Positions 35,883 through 45,656 of a DNA stretch of 64,000 nucleotides are shown here, piece after piece; within the stretch, counting starts at the first letter, position 1, and each line of letters begins with the position of its first letter. Source of the DNA: Paenimyroides ummariense (GTDB taxonomy: Bacteria; Bacteroidota; Bacteroidia; Flavobacteriales; Flavobacteriaceae); NCBI RefSeq assembly GCF_900115115.1, contig NZ_FOVI01000007.1, positions 62,001-126,000 on the forward strand, read 5' to 3'. A program made the translations under genes and the position numbers. Below the pieces are notes generated by a model. That model worked only from the letters and a program-made list of their open reading frames with translations, was not told where the DNA came from and did no database searches.

Positions 35883-36447
35883 AATAGGATTTCCCTATTT
35901 TTTGTTTTTCTATTCTTATCTTGTTCTGTAAAGAAAAGATTTTATTTAGTAAAAGAAGAATATCCATTTACAAAGAGATATTAAGTTTTTATTTAAAAAT
36001 AGAACATCTAACTACTATTATTATAAAAAGTATAGACGTAATTATAAAAGTTATATTGATAGCTTAAGAAATACTTATCCAAATGATACTTTATTTTTAG
36101 CTGAAATCGTAAACACGGCTGATTGTGAGTGTCCGCCAGATGAGCTTATTATAAATGTTAATGATAAATATTATTATAAACGAGATGAAACTTTTTTAAA
36201 AAACCTACATTTTAAGCAAATTCATGAATCTCATGAAAGAAATCAACTATTTAAACTAAAGCAAATTATTAAAAATGATGCTAATTGGATAGAAAATTTC
36301 AAAGATTATGACATTTGTAAAGGTTGTTCGGGTATTACTGATGAAACTTTTACTTTAATTTTACCTAAAAATAAAATACTAACGAAAAGAGTAAGGCAGT
36401 TAGCAACAAAAGAAGAAATTGAAGAAGAGTTAAGATGGAATTTTTAA
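35883..36447 (+). pseudogene. Decayed lipoprotein gene, 5' truncated and frameshifted
   Basis: One frame encodes FFVFLFLSCSVKKRFYLVKE, the end of a lipoprotein signal with LSCS, and stops at about 35986. The +1 frame is then open to TAA at 36447 and reads well as protein (KRRNYKSYIDSL-like Tyr/Lys-rich region, DCECPPDELIIN, CKGCSGITDETFTLIL). No ATG, GTG or TTG starts the first frame. The gene has lost its start and has one frameshift. Function is unknown; it resembles the Tyr/Lys-rich secreted orphans elsewhere in the window. Confidence 0.65.
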
Positions 36448-36499
36448 CAAGACAGCATCATAAAAACAGAAAAGTATCCATAACCTTAAAACAATAAAC

Positions 36500-36526
36500 A
36501 ACCCCTCACTTTAAATGCAAGGGGTT
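36500..36526. terminator. Terminator downstream of acs
   Basis: AACCCCT pairs with AGGGGTT around a 13-base loop, followed on each side by AT-rich sequence. It lies 9 bases from the acs stop and probably ends the prpE-acs transcript. Confidence 0.7.
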
Positions 36527-36534
36527 ATATTTAA

Positions 36535-38442
36535 TTACAACACATCTTTAATAATGCTTTCCACAATTTCTGGATTTAGCAACGTACTTGTATCGCCTAA
36601 ATTTGAAAAATCTTTATTGGCAATTTTTCTTAAAATTCTACGCATAATTTTTCCCGAACGTGTTTTAGGTAAACCTTCAACAAACTGAATTTTATCCAGT
36701 TTGGCAATTGGTCCAATTTTATCGGAAATCTGTTGGTTAATTTCTTTTCGTAAATTATCCTGGTTGCGATCTTCACCGGTTTCTTTCAACATAACAAAAC
36801 CATAAAGCGCGTTTCCTTTAATATTGTGTTCAAAACCAACAATAGCCGATTCTGCCACCGCAGGATGTTCGTTAATAGCATCTTCAATTGGCGCTGTGGT
36901 TAAGTTGTGTCCCGATACAATAATTACATCATCAACCCTGCCTGTGATTCGGTAATAACCCACTTCATCTCTAAAAGCACCATCGCCCGTAAAATATTTT
37001 CCTTTAAAAGTAGAGAAATAGGTTTCTTTGTATCGTTCGTGATTGCCCCAAATAGTTCGGGCAATTCCAGGCCACGGAAACTTAATACACAACCTGCCTT
37101 CTACCTGATTTCCTTTTAATTCCTCGCCTTGATCGTCCATTAAAGCAGGCTGAATACCAATAAATGGCAACGTTGCATAGGTTGGTTTGGTTGGCGTTAC
37201 AAACGGAATTGGAGAAATTAAAATTCCACCGGTTTCTGTTTGCCACCAGGTATCAACAATTGGGCTGTGTTTTTTACCGATATTATCGTTATACCAGTGC
37301 CATGCTTCTTCATTAATTGGTTCACCAACAGACCCTAAAACTTTTAACGACGACAAATCATATTTTTCTACATATTCTAAACTTTCTTTTGCTAATGAAC
37401 GAATAGCAGTTGGCGCCGTGTAAAAAATTGAAACTTTATGCTTTTCAATAGTTTCCCAAAAACGACCAAAATTAGGGTAGCTCGGCACACCTTCAAACAA
37501 AACAGTGGTTGCGCCATTTGCCAACGGACCGTAAACAATGTAACTGTGACCCGTAATCCACCCTATATCGGCAGTACACCAATACACATCGTTTTCTCTG
37601 TACTGAAAAATATTTTTAAAAGTATATGCCACATAAACCATGTAACCTGCCGATGTATGCACCATTCCTTTTGGTTTTCCGGTTGAACCTGAGGTATATA
37701 GAATGAACAACGGATCTTCGGCATCCATAATTTCAATCGGGCAATCTGCATCGGCTGCATCTAATAAAGATTGAATCCATAAATCCCGTCCTTCCTGCAT
37801 TTCCACCTGACCATCGACACGTTGTACCACCAAGATTTTTTCTACCGATGGACAATTTTTCACGCCTTCATCGACAATTTCTTTAAGATTGATGGTTTTT
37901 GAGCCGCGATACGATTTATCGGAAGTAATTACAACTTTACAAGACGAGTCGGAAATACGAGCTTCTAATGCCGATGATGAAAACCCTGCAAACACCACAG
38001 AATGTATCGCACCAATACGTGCACAAGCCAGCAAAGAAACGGCCAATTCTGGAATCATAGGTAAATAAATACAAACGCGATCGCCTTTTTTTACACCTTG
38101 CTGCTTTAAAACATTTGCCATTTTACAAACACGGTGATACAATTCTTGATACGTTATGTGTTGTGCAGGTTCGTTAGGATTGTTAGGTTCAAACAAAATT
38201 GCCGTTTTGTTGGCACGTGTTCTTAAATGACGATCTACACAGTTTTCTGCAACATTCAGTTTTGCTCCTTCAAACCATTTTACTTCGGGCGTTTCAAAAT
38301 TCCAACTTAAAATATTGTTCCATTTTTTATGCCATACAAAGTGCTCTTCTGCCAATTCTTCCCAAAAACCTTCAGGGTTATTAATTGATTTTCTATAGAT
38401 ATGAAAGTATTCTTCGAAATGTTTAATGTGATAATTACTCAT
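36535..38442 (-). CDS. acs: Acetyl-CoA synthetase
   Basis: The protein is 635 aa. The AMP-forming signature YTSGSTGKPKGMVH, DTWWQTETGGILISP with the acetate-pocket Trp, and the C-terminal catalytic Lys in PKTRSGKIMRRIL are all present. That Lys is the usual acetylation-control site. It activates acetate to acetyl-CoA for growth on acetate. It lies 25 bp after prpE in the same direction, so the two are cotranscribed. Confidence 0.95.
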   Translation of the reverse strand: MSNYHIKHFEEYFHIYRKSINNPEGFWEELAEEHFVWHKKWNNILSWNFETPEVKWFEGAKLNVAENCVDRHLRTRANKTAILFEPNNPNEPAQHITYQELYHRVCKMANVLKQQGVKKGDRVCIYLPMIPELAVSLLACARIGAIHSVVFAGFSSSALEARISDSSCKVVITSDKSYRGSKTINLKEIVDEGVKNCPSVEKILVVQRVDGQVEMQEGRDLWIQSLLDAADADCPIEIMDAEDPLFILYTSGSTGKPKGMVHTSAGYMVYVAYTFKNIFQYRENDVYWCTADIGWITGHSYIVYGPLANGATTVLFEGVPSYPNFGRFWETIEKHKVSIFYTAPTAIRSLAKESLEYVEKYDLSSLKVLGSVGEPINEEAWHWYNDNIGKKHSPIVDTWWQTETGGILISPIPFVTPTKPTYATLPFIGIQPALMDDQGEELKGNQVEGRLCIKFPWPGIARTIWGNHERYKETYFSTFKGKYFTGDGAFRDEVGYYRITGRVDDVIIVSGHNLTTAPIEDAINEHPAVAESAIVGFEHNIKGNALYGFVMLKETGEDRNQDNLRKEINQQISDKIGPIAKLDKIQFVEGLPKTRSGKIMRRILRKIANKDFSNLGDTSTLLNPEIVESIIKDVL

Positions 38443-38467
38443 GATTAAATTTTTTGATGTTTATTAA

Positions 38468-40351
38468 TTAGATTTTATGTTGTTTATATACGTGTAAAAT
38501 TTCGCTTATGATTTCAGGATCATCGATTGTTGATGGTATGGTGTACTTTTTTTTATCTGCCATATCGCGCAATAATTTTCGCAATATTTTGCCTGAACGT
38601 GTTTTTGGTAAACGATCTACAACAATTACTCGTTTTAAAGTAGCAATAGCACCTATACTTGATCTTATTTTGGTGATTATTTCTTGTTCTATAACCGATT
38701 CTGCAATATCGTTACCTGCTTTTGTGACTATTAATGCTAATGGAGTTTGCCCTTTAATTTCGTCGTGAATTCCAAAAACAGCACATTCTGTTACTGTGTT
38801 GTGCGATGAAATTACTTCTTCCATTTCGGCGGTTGATAATCGGTGACCGGCTACGTTAATTACATCATCAACCCTACCGGTTATATAAATGTATGCATCG
38901 GCATCTTTAAAACCACCGTCGCCCGTAAAATAAAAACCATCTATTTGTTCTAAATATCCCGAGAAAAAGCGTTCTTCGTTATTCCAAATTCCCATTAGTG
39001 TTCCTGGTGGTAAGGGTAATTTTACTACTACAAATCCTTCTTTATTATCAGGAAGTTGATTTCCTTCTTCATCGACAATTTGAATATTAAAACCACAAAC
39101 AGGTTTCGCAACCGATCCGTATTTAATATTGGCATCATCAACCTTAGTCATGATCGATGCCATTGGCCAGCCCGATTCTGTTTGCCACCAATGATCAATT
39201 ACTGGTCGGTTTATTTTTTGATTAAGCCATGCTACCGTAGCAGTATCGCTTCGTTCGCCCGCTAAAAAGAAATAATTTAAGCACGAGACATCGTATCCGC
39301 TCATTAATTTGGCTTCGGGATCTTCTTTACGAATAGCGCGAATTGCCGTTGGTGCAGCAAAAACCGATTTTACGTTATGTTCGCTGATAATTCGCCAAAA
39401 AGCAGAAGCATCGGGTGTTTTAATTGGTTTTCCTTCAAAAAGAACTGATGTATTTCGGTTAAGCAACGGACCATACACAATAAAGCTGTGCCCAACAACC
39501 CAACCAACATCGCTTGCTGCCCAAAAAACTTCGCCCGGTTTTACATTGTAGATATATTCCATGCTGAATTTTAACGCAGTTGCATAACCGCCGGTATCGC
39601 GCACAATACCTTTAGGTTTGCCCGTAGTACCCGAAGTGTGCAACACATACAACGGATGATTCGCTTCTACAATAACCGGTTCTGCTTCGCTTGATGCAGC
39701 TACTAACGATTTATAATCGATATCGTATTCTTTATCTGGAACAATTGCTCCTAAAAGTCGTTTAAATAAAATTACATGTTCCGGTTTGTGTTCGGCAATT
39801 TCTATTGCCTGATCTACAAAAGGTTTGTAAGGTAAAATACGATCTACTTCTACACCGCTTGATGCTGTTAAAATAACCTTTGGCTTGCAATCATTAATAC
39901 GAACAGCCAATTCGTTAGGTGCAAAACCACCAAAAACTACCGTGTGTGTTACGCCTAAACGTGCACAAGCCAACATTGAAAAAACTGCCTGCGGAATCAT
40001 TGGCATGTAAATTAAAACAGTATCGCCTTTTTGTACGCCTAACTTTTTCAATCCGCCGGCTAAACGCGCAACTTCAGAATACAACTCATTAAAAGTAATG
40101 TTGCGTTTTCTGTTGGTAACAGGCGAATCGTAAATTACGGCAATTTCTTCGCCATAACCTTCTTCAATATGCTTGTCGATACACAGATAACTCATATTTA
40201 ATTTACCGTCTGCAAACCATTGCGGATAATTATTGTGGTGAGACAAAATTGTTTCGGGAAATTTTTTCCAAGCAATTTTTTGTGTTTGTGCTTTCCAAAA
40301 GTCTGCTGGATTTTCGATACTTCTTTTGTAAAAATCGTGATATACTTCCAT
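38468..40351 (-). CDS. prpE: Propionyl-CoA synthetase (PrpE/ACSS3-like)
   Basis: The protein is 627 aa, related to Acs but with features of the PrpE branch: short N-terminus (YHDFYKRSIENPADFW), LHTSGTTGKPKGIVRDTGG, HWWQTESGWPMAS and PKTRSGKILRKLLRDMA with the catalytic Lys. It probably activates propionate; the exact acid needs assay. It is first of a prpE-acs operon and lies 146 bp after a receiver gene. Confidence 0.88.
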   Translation of the reverse strand: MEVYHDFYKRSIENPADFWKAQTQKIAWKKFPETILSHHNNYPQWFADGKLNMSYLCIDKHIEEGYGEEIAVIYDSPVTNRKRNITFNELYSEVARLAGGLKKLGVQKGDTVLIYMPMIPQAVFSMLACARLGVTHTVVFGGFAPNELAVRINDCKPKVILTASSGVEVDRILPYKPFVDQAIEIAEHKPEHVILFKRLLGAIVPDKEYDIDYKSLVAASSEAEPVIVEANHPLYVLHTSGTTGKPKGIVRDTGGYATALKFSMEYIYNVKPGEVFWAASDVGWVVGHSFIVYGPLLNRNTSVLFEGKPIKTPDASAFWRIISEHNVKSVFAAPTAIRAIRKEDPEAKLMSGYDVSCLNYFFLAGERSDTATVAWLNQKINRPVIDHWWQTESGWPMASIMTKVDDANIKYGSVAKPVCGFNIQIVDEEGNQLPDNKEGFVVVKLPLPPGTLMGIWNNEERFFSGYLEQIDGFYFTGDGGFKDADAYIYITGRVDDVINVAGHRLSTAEMEEVISSHNTVTECAVFGIHDEIKGQTPLALIVTKAGNDIAESVIEQEIITKIRSSIGAIATLKRVIVVDRLPKTRSGKILRKLLRDMADKKKYTIPSTIDDPEIISEILHVYKQHKI

Positions 40352-40419
40352 ACAAATACAGTAAAAAAGTTATTATTAAAACGATAAAAATTAAGATAAG
40401 AAGTTCTTGCACTAAGAAT

Positions 40420-40426
40420 TTAGCAC
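40420..40426. promoter_or_regulatory. Possible operator motif TTAGCAC
   Basis: TTAGCAC occurs in the prpE upstream region and recurs upstream of the zinc-ribbon/HTH gene (47430-47436), with a near copy TTAGCAT at 47411. Seven bases can match by chance, so this is only a lead. Confidence 0.2.
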
Positions 40427-40497
40427 GTGAAAGAAGTTTTTATCTGAAGATCATATCATTTAGTTAAACGTGTTTTTATTTTGCACACAAAACAAAC

Positions 40498-40860
40498 TTA
40501 ACTAAGCAATTCATTGATTTCAGTGATCATTTTTTTAAGCGAAAAAGGTTTGGTTACATAACCTGCAGCACCCAACTGCAAGCCTTTTTCTATATCTGCA
40601 GGTTTATTTTTAGCCGAAAGAAAAAGCACTTTTACAGCTGCTAATTTTTCGTTCTCTTTTATTCTTTGCAATGTTTCGTACCCGTCAACATTTGGCATCA
40701 TAATATCTAACAAAACCAAATCGGGCACTTTCTTTTTTAAAATATCCAAAGCTTCCTGACCGTCTCTGGCTACAAAAACCTCAAAGCCGTTTTTTTGTAA
40801 AGCATATTCTAAAGACATTACAATATTTGGTTCGTCATCAACAATTAAAATCTTTTTCAT
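40498..40860 (-). CDS. Single-domain response regulator (CheY-like)
   Basis: The protein is 120 aa and consists only of a receiver domain: acidic DDEPN, phospho-acceptor Asp in VLLDIMMPNVDG, FLSAKN and the switch Lys in VTKPFSLKKM. No output domain exists, so it must signal by contact with another protein or act as a phosphate relay. It overlaps the kinase stop by 4 bases and is probably its partner. Confidence 0.93.
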   Translation of the reverse strand: MKKILIVDDEPNIVMSLEYALQKNGFEVFVARDGQEALDILKKKVPDLVLLDIMMPNVDGYETLQRIKENEKLAAVKVLFLSAKNKPADIEKGLQLGAAGYVTKPFSLKKMITEINELLS

Positions 40861-43541
40861 TTTGGTAATTTTACAAAGAAACGTACGCCTTTACTTTTTT
40901 GTTCCACCCAAATAATTCCTTTGTGACTTTCTACAATATGTTTGCAAATTGATAACCCAAAACCACTGCCGACAGGTTTTTTAGTTGTTTGATTTTTAGA
41001 CTGATAAAACTTGTCGAATATATATTCAAAATCTTCTTCGGGAATACCTTTTCCGTTATCTTCCACAGAAATATAAACAAAATTAGTATCTTCTTTAAGG
41101 TTTAATTCTATAAGTCCGGTTTGCCGTTCTACAAACTTGATTGCATTGGTAAGCAAGTTACTAAAAACTTGTAAAATACGGTCGTCATCATACCTAAAAA
41201 ATAAAGATTTAACATTATTTTTAATTACAATTTGCTTGTCTGCCGCCGATTGTTCTACAAAATGAATGGCTTTTAAAACGGTTTCTTGAATATTGTTGTT
41301 AGAAATATCGAGCTGTTCTCGACCATTCGCCAGTTTTTCTAAGTCTAAAATGTTGTTAATCAATTTTGTAAGTCGGTTGGTATCGTCAACAATATTGTTT
41401 AAGAATTTTTGTTTTAAATCAGCCGGCATTTCATCATCAAACATCAAAACTTCTGCCGATGATTTAATTGCAGTAATTGGCGTTTTTAATTCGTGCGCGA
41501 CAGTATCAAGGAAATCGTCTTTTTGCTGATCTTTTAAAACCAATTCTTCGTTTACCGATTTTAATTCTTGCGTTAATCTGATTAACTGATCCGACTTTTC
41601 TTTTAAAAACTTATTATTGCTTAAGGTTTCTTTGCTTTCTTCCAAAATTTTTAAGATCTCGGTTAAGCTAACAGGTTGTTCTTTTATTACATTGCTAATT
41701 AATATTTTAGACGATGTACTGCCAATGATTCCTGTAAGTAGTTTTTCTGAAAAGTTGATAAATTTAGCATCGGCTTTTACGGTATTTTTTGGGATTTTAT
41801 TCTTAGCGAAGAATAAATTTATGGCTCGGTTTGTTTTTTCAATTCCTAAAAATTTTTCTAAAACATTACGGATATCAGCAATATACGCCTCGCCTTTCCA
41901 AACGTAAGCTGTTTCTGAAAACAAGGCAAAATCATTAGAGTTCGATACAAAAAGTTCGGCATAATTTCGTTCGCGGTAAGTGCCTTTCACATACATAGAT
42001 CCTACCAAATACATCACCACATTCACCGTCATACTCCAGAAAAAAGCGTTGGTTGTGGGTGTTAAAAAGTTTAATCCGAATAAATTGTAAGGTTTTAACA
42101 AAGCAATGCCAAACGGACCATTTTCGGTAAAATGATAATTATTAAAAATAGCATCGCAAATAAAAGGGACAATTAGTGTATAAACTACCACAAGAAATCC
42201 TGAGGAAATTCCTAAAATAGCACCAAACGAATTCCCTTTTGTCCAAAACATTCCAATAAAAAACGATGGAGCCAGCTGTGCAATTATAACGAAAGAAATA
42301 TATCCGATTGAAAACAACGTGATTTCGATTGAAAAATTAAAATAGAAGATATAAGCCAGAATAATCAGTGTAAAAATTGAAAACCGACGTATGTTTTTGA
42401 TGTATTTAGTGTTTTCTTCGGGATTATTTTTGTTGAAGGTGTCTAGAAATCCGTAAGGAATAATTAGCGAGTTACTCACCATGTTTGATAACGCTACGGT
42501 TGAAACTACCACCATTGAAATTACTGCCGATAAACCACCAATAAAAACCAATAATGCCAACCAAAACGAATCGTATTTTAAGGGTAATAATAAAGTGTAA
42601 TAATCAGGGTTTACTGCTGATGAATCAAAATTTAAATTTCCTGCCCATGCAATATAAATCACAAACAAATTGAAGAGCAAAAGGTACAACGGAAACAACC
42701 AAATGGCAGTTTTTAAATGATATTCGCGATCGTTTGAAACCACACTCATTTGAAACTGACGCGGCAACAGAAAAATTGCAATAAACGAAATAGCGATCAT
42801 ATAAAACATGTTCACACCTTCGGTTAAACTGCTAATGGTACTTAGTTTGTAAACATCAAACGAAGTGTTTGCTTGTTGAAACAAATCGGTAGTTCCATCG
42901 TAAATAAAAAAGGTTACGTAAACGCCAATTATAATAAAAATCAATAATTTAACTAATGATTCAATTGCAACGATGAAAACTATTCCACGGCGTTTATCGG
43001 TTGTATCAGTAGTTTGTGTTCCGAAAAAAGTAGCGAAAAGTGCAATTAAAACGGCAATGTAAAAAGTGGTATCTTCAAAAAGAAAAATGCGTTTAACATT
43101 GGTTTCGTTGGTAATAATTTGAAAGGTTTCTGATATCGCTTTTAACTGTAATGATATGTACGGAATAATTCCTAACAAACAAATCACTGTTACCAATGCG
43201 CCAATAAACCGGTGATTTCCGTAACGAAGTGCAATAAAATCGGCTATTGATGATATTTTTTGATACTTAACAATTCGTAGGATCTTTCGTAAAACATAAA
43301 CCCACAAAGGCGCTGCAATTACAGGTCCTAAATAAGTTGTAAGAAAACTAATTCCGCTTGTTGCTGCAATGCCCACACTTCCGTAATACGTCCAGGCAGA
43401 ACAATAAACACCTAAAGAAAGACTGTAAACATAAGGGTTGTTCACCCATTTGCTGTTTACATTTTTATCGGACCAAAGCGCAATTAAAAATAAAACACCA
43501 AAATAAACTAGTATGATTATGACCAGTAAATAGTTATTCAT
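40857..43541 (-). CDS. Sodium:solute symporter/sensor histidine kinase fusion (CbrA-like)
   Basis: The protein is 894 aa. About residues 1-520 form an SSF-type transporter with some 13 helices (LGVYCSAWTYYGSVG, FIGGLSAVISMVVVSTVALSNMV). A linker leads to a DHp/HATPase kinase: H-box FLDTVAHELKTPITAIKSS near 680, N-box FSNLLTNAIKFVE, G1 EDNGKGIPEE and G2 GSGFGLSICKHI. Such fusions sense a transported carboxylate or amino acid; here acs and prpE are nearby, so short carboxylates are likely. A small membrane protein overlaps its start. Confidence 0.94.
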   Translation of the reverse strand: MNNYLLVIIILVYFGVLFLIALWSDKNVNSKWVNNPYVYSLSLGVYCSAWTYYGSVGIAATSGISFLTTYLGPVIAAPLWVYVLRKILRIVKYQKISSIADFIALRYGNHRFIGALVTVICLLGIIPYISLQLKAISETFQIITNETNVKRIFLFEDTTFYIAVLIALFATFFGTQTTDTTDKRRGIVFIVAIESLVKLLIFIIIGVYVTFFIYDGTTDLFQQANTSFDVYKLSTISSLTEGVNMFYMIAISFIAIFLLPRQFQMSVVSNDREYHLKTAIWLFPLYLLLFNLFVIYIAWAGNLNFDSSAVNPDYYTLLLPLKYDSFWLALLVFIGGLSAVISMVVVSTVALSNMVSNSLIIPYGFLDTFNKNNPEENTKYIKNIRRFSIFTLIILAYIFYFNFSIEITLFSIGYISFVIIAQLAPSFFIGMFWTKGNSFGAILGISSGFLVVVYTLIVPFICDAIFNNYHFTENGPFGIALLKPYNLFGLNFLTPTTNAFFWSMTVNVVMYLVGSMYVKGTYRERNYAELFVSNSNDFALFSETAYVWKGEAYIADIRNVLEKFLGIEKTNRAINLFFAKNKIPKNTVKADAKFINFSEKLLTGIIGSTSSKILISNVIKEQPVSLTEILKILEESKETLSNNKFLKEKSDQLIRLTQELKSVNEELVLKDQQKDDFLDTVAHELKTPITAIKSSAEVLMFDDEMPADLKQKFLNNIVDDTNRLTKLINNILDLEKLANGREQLDISNNNIQETVLKAIHFVEQSAADKQIVIKNNVKSLFFRYDDDRILQVFSNLLTNAIKFVERQTGLIELNLKEDTNFVYISVEDNGKGIPEEDFEYIFDKFYQSKNQTTKKPVGSGFGLSICKHIVESHKGIIWVEQKSKGVRFFVKLPK

Positions 43542-43728
43542 AATATTTTTTTAGCGTGTAATAAGACCATACAATTACCAATAGCCAAATAACAAAAATG
43601 GCGAAATAAAACACCGGAATTCCTAAAACAGCTGCTTTATGATTAAACATAAAAACCATAGGCACGTTAAGTACCATAAGCAAAAACAGTGAAATCAAAA
43701 GGAATTTTTGTTTGTGTCTTTTTTTCAT
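43534..43728 (-). CDS. Small membrane protein paired with the symporter/kinase
   Basis: The protein is 64 aa with two helices (about 9-29 and 34-56) and a basic N-terminus (MKKRHKQKF). It overlaps the symporter-kinase start by 8 bases and is likely translated with it. Similar small proteins (for example DUF3311 types) accompany SSF transporters, an analogy rather than a match. It may be an accessory subunit. Confidence 0.75.
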   Translation of the reverse strand: MKKRHKQKFLLISLFLLMVLNVPMVFMFNHKAAVLGIPVFYFAIFVIWLLVIVWSYYTLKKYYE

Positions 43729-43795
43729 AGAACTAAATATAGAACAATTTAAGGTTTATTTCAAAACTGATCTTTACATTTTATAAAAACAAAGA

Positions 43796-43822
43796 AAGAA
43801 CAGTACATTTTGCACTGTTCTT
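43796..43822 (-). terminator. Terminator after MFS/small membrane protein pair
   Basis: AAGAACAGT pairs with ACTGTTCTT across a 9-base loop. The minus strand has a T-rich tail (TTCTTTGTTTTT), so it ends the leftward porin-MFS transcript before the symporter/kinase operon. Confidence 0.8.
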
Positions 43823-43853
43823 CTCATCCAAAAAATTAAAATAATACTTACGC

Positions 43854-44078
43854 TTACAGCTTTTTATCGCTGTATTCATTGCATAGTGCGTAGTACCCAA
43901 AAACAATTAAACCTAACGTAATTAATGGCATTAACACAAAAAGAATAATAATTCCAAAAACGATTCCGTCTTGTGTGCCCGACATTAAACGCGGATAACC
44001 AAATTGAATCATAAGATACGCGGTAACAACACCTAATAAGATCCATACAATTCCTAATATTTTTTTTATTGCTTCCAT
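43854..44078 (-). CDS. Small two-helix membrane protein
   Basis: The protein is 74 aa with two helices (about 7-27 and 39-66). It follows the MFS gene by 6 bp. Small proteins of this type (possibly DUF6814, from memory) occur beside MFS transporters in Bacteroidota and may be subunits or stabilisers. No catalytic residue is visible. Confidence 0.75.
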   Translation of the reverse strand: MEAIKKILGIVWILLGVVTAYLMIQFGYPRLMSGTQDGIVFGIIILFVLMPLITLGLIVFGYYALCNEYSDKKL

Positions 44079-44084
44079 AATATT

Positions 44085-45629
44085 TTATTTATCGCTGTAT
44101 TTAGTAACTTTTTTATTGATGTAGATGAATCCGATGACGAAACTTATTGCCCCGACTATTATTGGATACCACAATCCTTCCAAGAAAAATTCCGAATGAC
44201 CTGTTTTTTCTGCATTTGCCACGAAATAAGTTGATATTGCAGGTAACAATCCTCCAAAAATACCATTTCCAATGTGATAAGGTAACGACATTGATGTGTA
44301 TCGAATTTTAACCGGGAACATTTCAACCAAGAACGCTGCAATTGGTCCATAAACCATAGTTACAAATAAAACTTGTACAAAAACCAAAAACACTAATTTC
44401 CATTTTATTGAACTGGTAATAAACATTGTTTTCTTTACGTGTTTGTCAACATCTCCTTTTTCGGTAATGTTTGCCACACCATCTTTTAAATGAACGGTTG
44501 TAGTTTCGCTGTATTCAGTTCCATCGGTATAAAACTTTTTCACTTTATAGATTGAATCTGATGCGGCATTTGTTGTTTTAATTTCTGCCGAAGCAATGCG
44601 TTTGTCAACCATTTCGGTTTTTAAATTGGTATCGGTACTTGCATACATTGCTCGATAAATTGGTCGATACGAAATAATTGCAATTAACATACCGGCTAAT
44701 AATATAGGTTTTCTTCCTACTTTATCACTCAACCATCCAAAGAAAACAAAGAAAGGCGTTCCCAAGAGCAGTGCGATACCGAGTAATCCATCTACCTGAT
44801 TAGAATCTACAAACATTACGGTTTTTATGTAACTCATGGCGTAAAACTGACCCGTGTACCAAATGACACCCTGACCCATTGTTGCCCCGAAAAGTGCTAA
44901 TAATACAAATTTTAAGTTGTAACGGTTTCCAAAACTTTCTTTTAACGGATTGGTACTTGTTTTTCCTTCTTTTTTCGCCTTAGCAAATTCCGGAGATTCG
45001 CTCATGTTTTTACGAATTAAGTACGAAATATAAACCATTACAATTGATAACCAGAAAGGTACACGCCATCCCCAAAGATCAAACTGCTCTTCGGTCATTA
45101 CCGAACGTGTAATTAAAATTACAATTAACGAGATAAATAAACCAACAGTTGCAGTGGTTTGTATCCACGATGTCCAAAAACCACGCTGCCCCTTAGGTGC
45201 ATGTTCTGCCACATAGGTTGCTGCACCACCGTATTCGCCACCAAGCGCTAAACCTTGTAACAAACGCATTACCAACACAATAACAGGAGCTACAAAGCCA
45301 ATAGATTCATAACTTGGTACGCAACCAATTACAAACGTTGCACCACCCATTAACATTAACGTTACCATGAAGGTATATTTTCTTCCGATTAAATCGCCCA
45401 ATCGTCCAAAAAACAAGGCTCCGAACGGACGTACTACGAATCCTGCAGCAAAAGTTGCCAAGGTTGATAAAAATGCAGCCGTAGGATTATCAGACGGGAA
45501 GAATTTTGTTGATAGCACAATTGCTAAACTTCCAAAGATGTAAAAGTCGTACCATTCTATTAATGTTCCCATAGATGAAGCCATAATTACGCTCCAAATA
45601 CTACTTTTCTTAGTTTCGGTATTATTCAT
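44085..45629 (-). CDS. MFS transporter, metabolite:H+ symporter type
   Basis: The protein is 514 aa. The MFS motif GRLGDLIGRKYTF and the MHS segment LLQGLALGGEYGGAATYVAEHAP place it with ProP/KgtP-like carriers. A hydrophilic insert of about 80 residues (around 330-410: YASTDTNLKTEMVDK, DGTEYSETTTVHLKDG) interrupts the C-terminal half, and is much longer than normal loops. It likely imports a carboxylate, since porin, kinase and acyl-CoA synthetase genes flank it. It is 27 bp after the porin gene. Confidence 0.92.
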   Translation of the reverse strand: MNNTETKKSSIWSVIMASSMGTLIEWYDFYIFGSLAIVLSTKFFPSDNPTAAFLSTLATFAAGFVVRPFGALFFGRLGDLIGRKYTFMVTLMLMGGATFVIGCVPSYESIGFVAPVIVLVMRLLQGLALGGEYGGAATYVAEHAPKGQRGFWTSWIQTTATVGLFISLIVILITRSVMTEEQFDLWGWRVPFWLSIVMVYISYLIRKNMSESPEFAKAKKEGKTSTNPLKESFGNRYNLKFVLLALFGATMGQGVIWYTGQFYAMSYIKTVMFVDSNQVDGLLGIALLLGTPFFVFFGWLSDKVGRKPILLAGMLIAIISYRPIYRAMYASTDTNLKTEMVDKRIASAEIKTTNAASDSIYKVKKFYTDGTEYSETTTVHLKDGVANITEKGDVDKHVKKTMFITSSIKWKLVFLVFVQVLFVTMVYGPIAAFLVEMFPVKIRYTSMSLPYHIGNGIFGGLLPAISTYFVANAEKTGHSEFFLEGLWYPIIVGAISFVIGFIYINKKVTKYSDK

Positions 45630-45656
45630 ATTTTATAGTTTTAGTTTGTTGATTTT

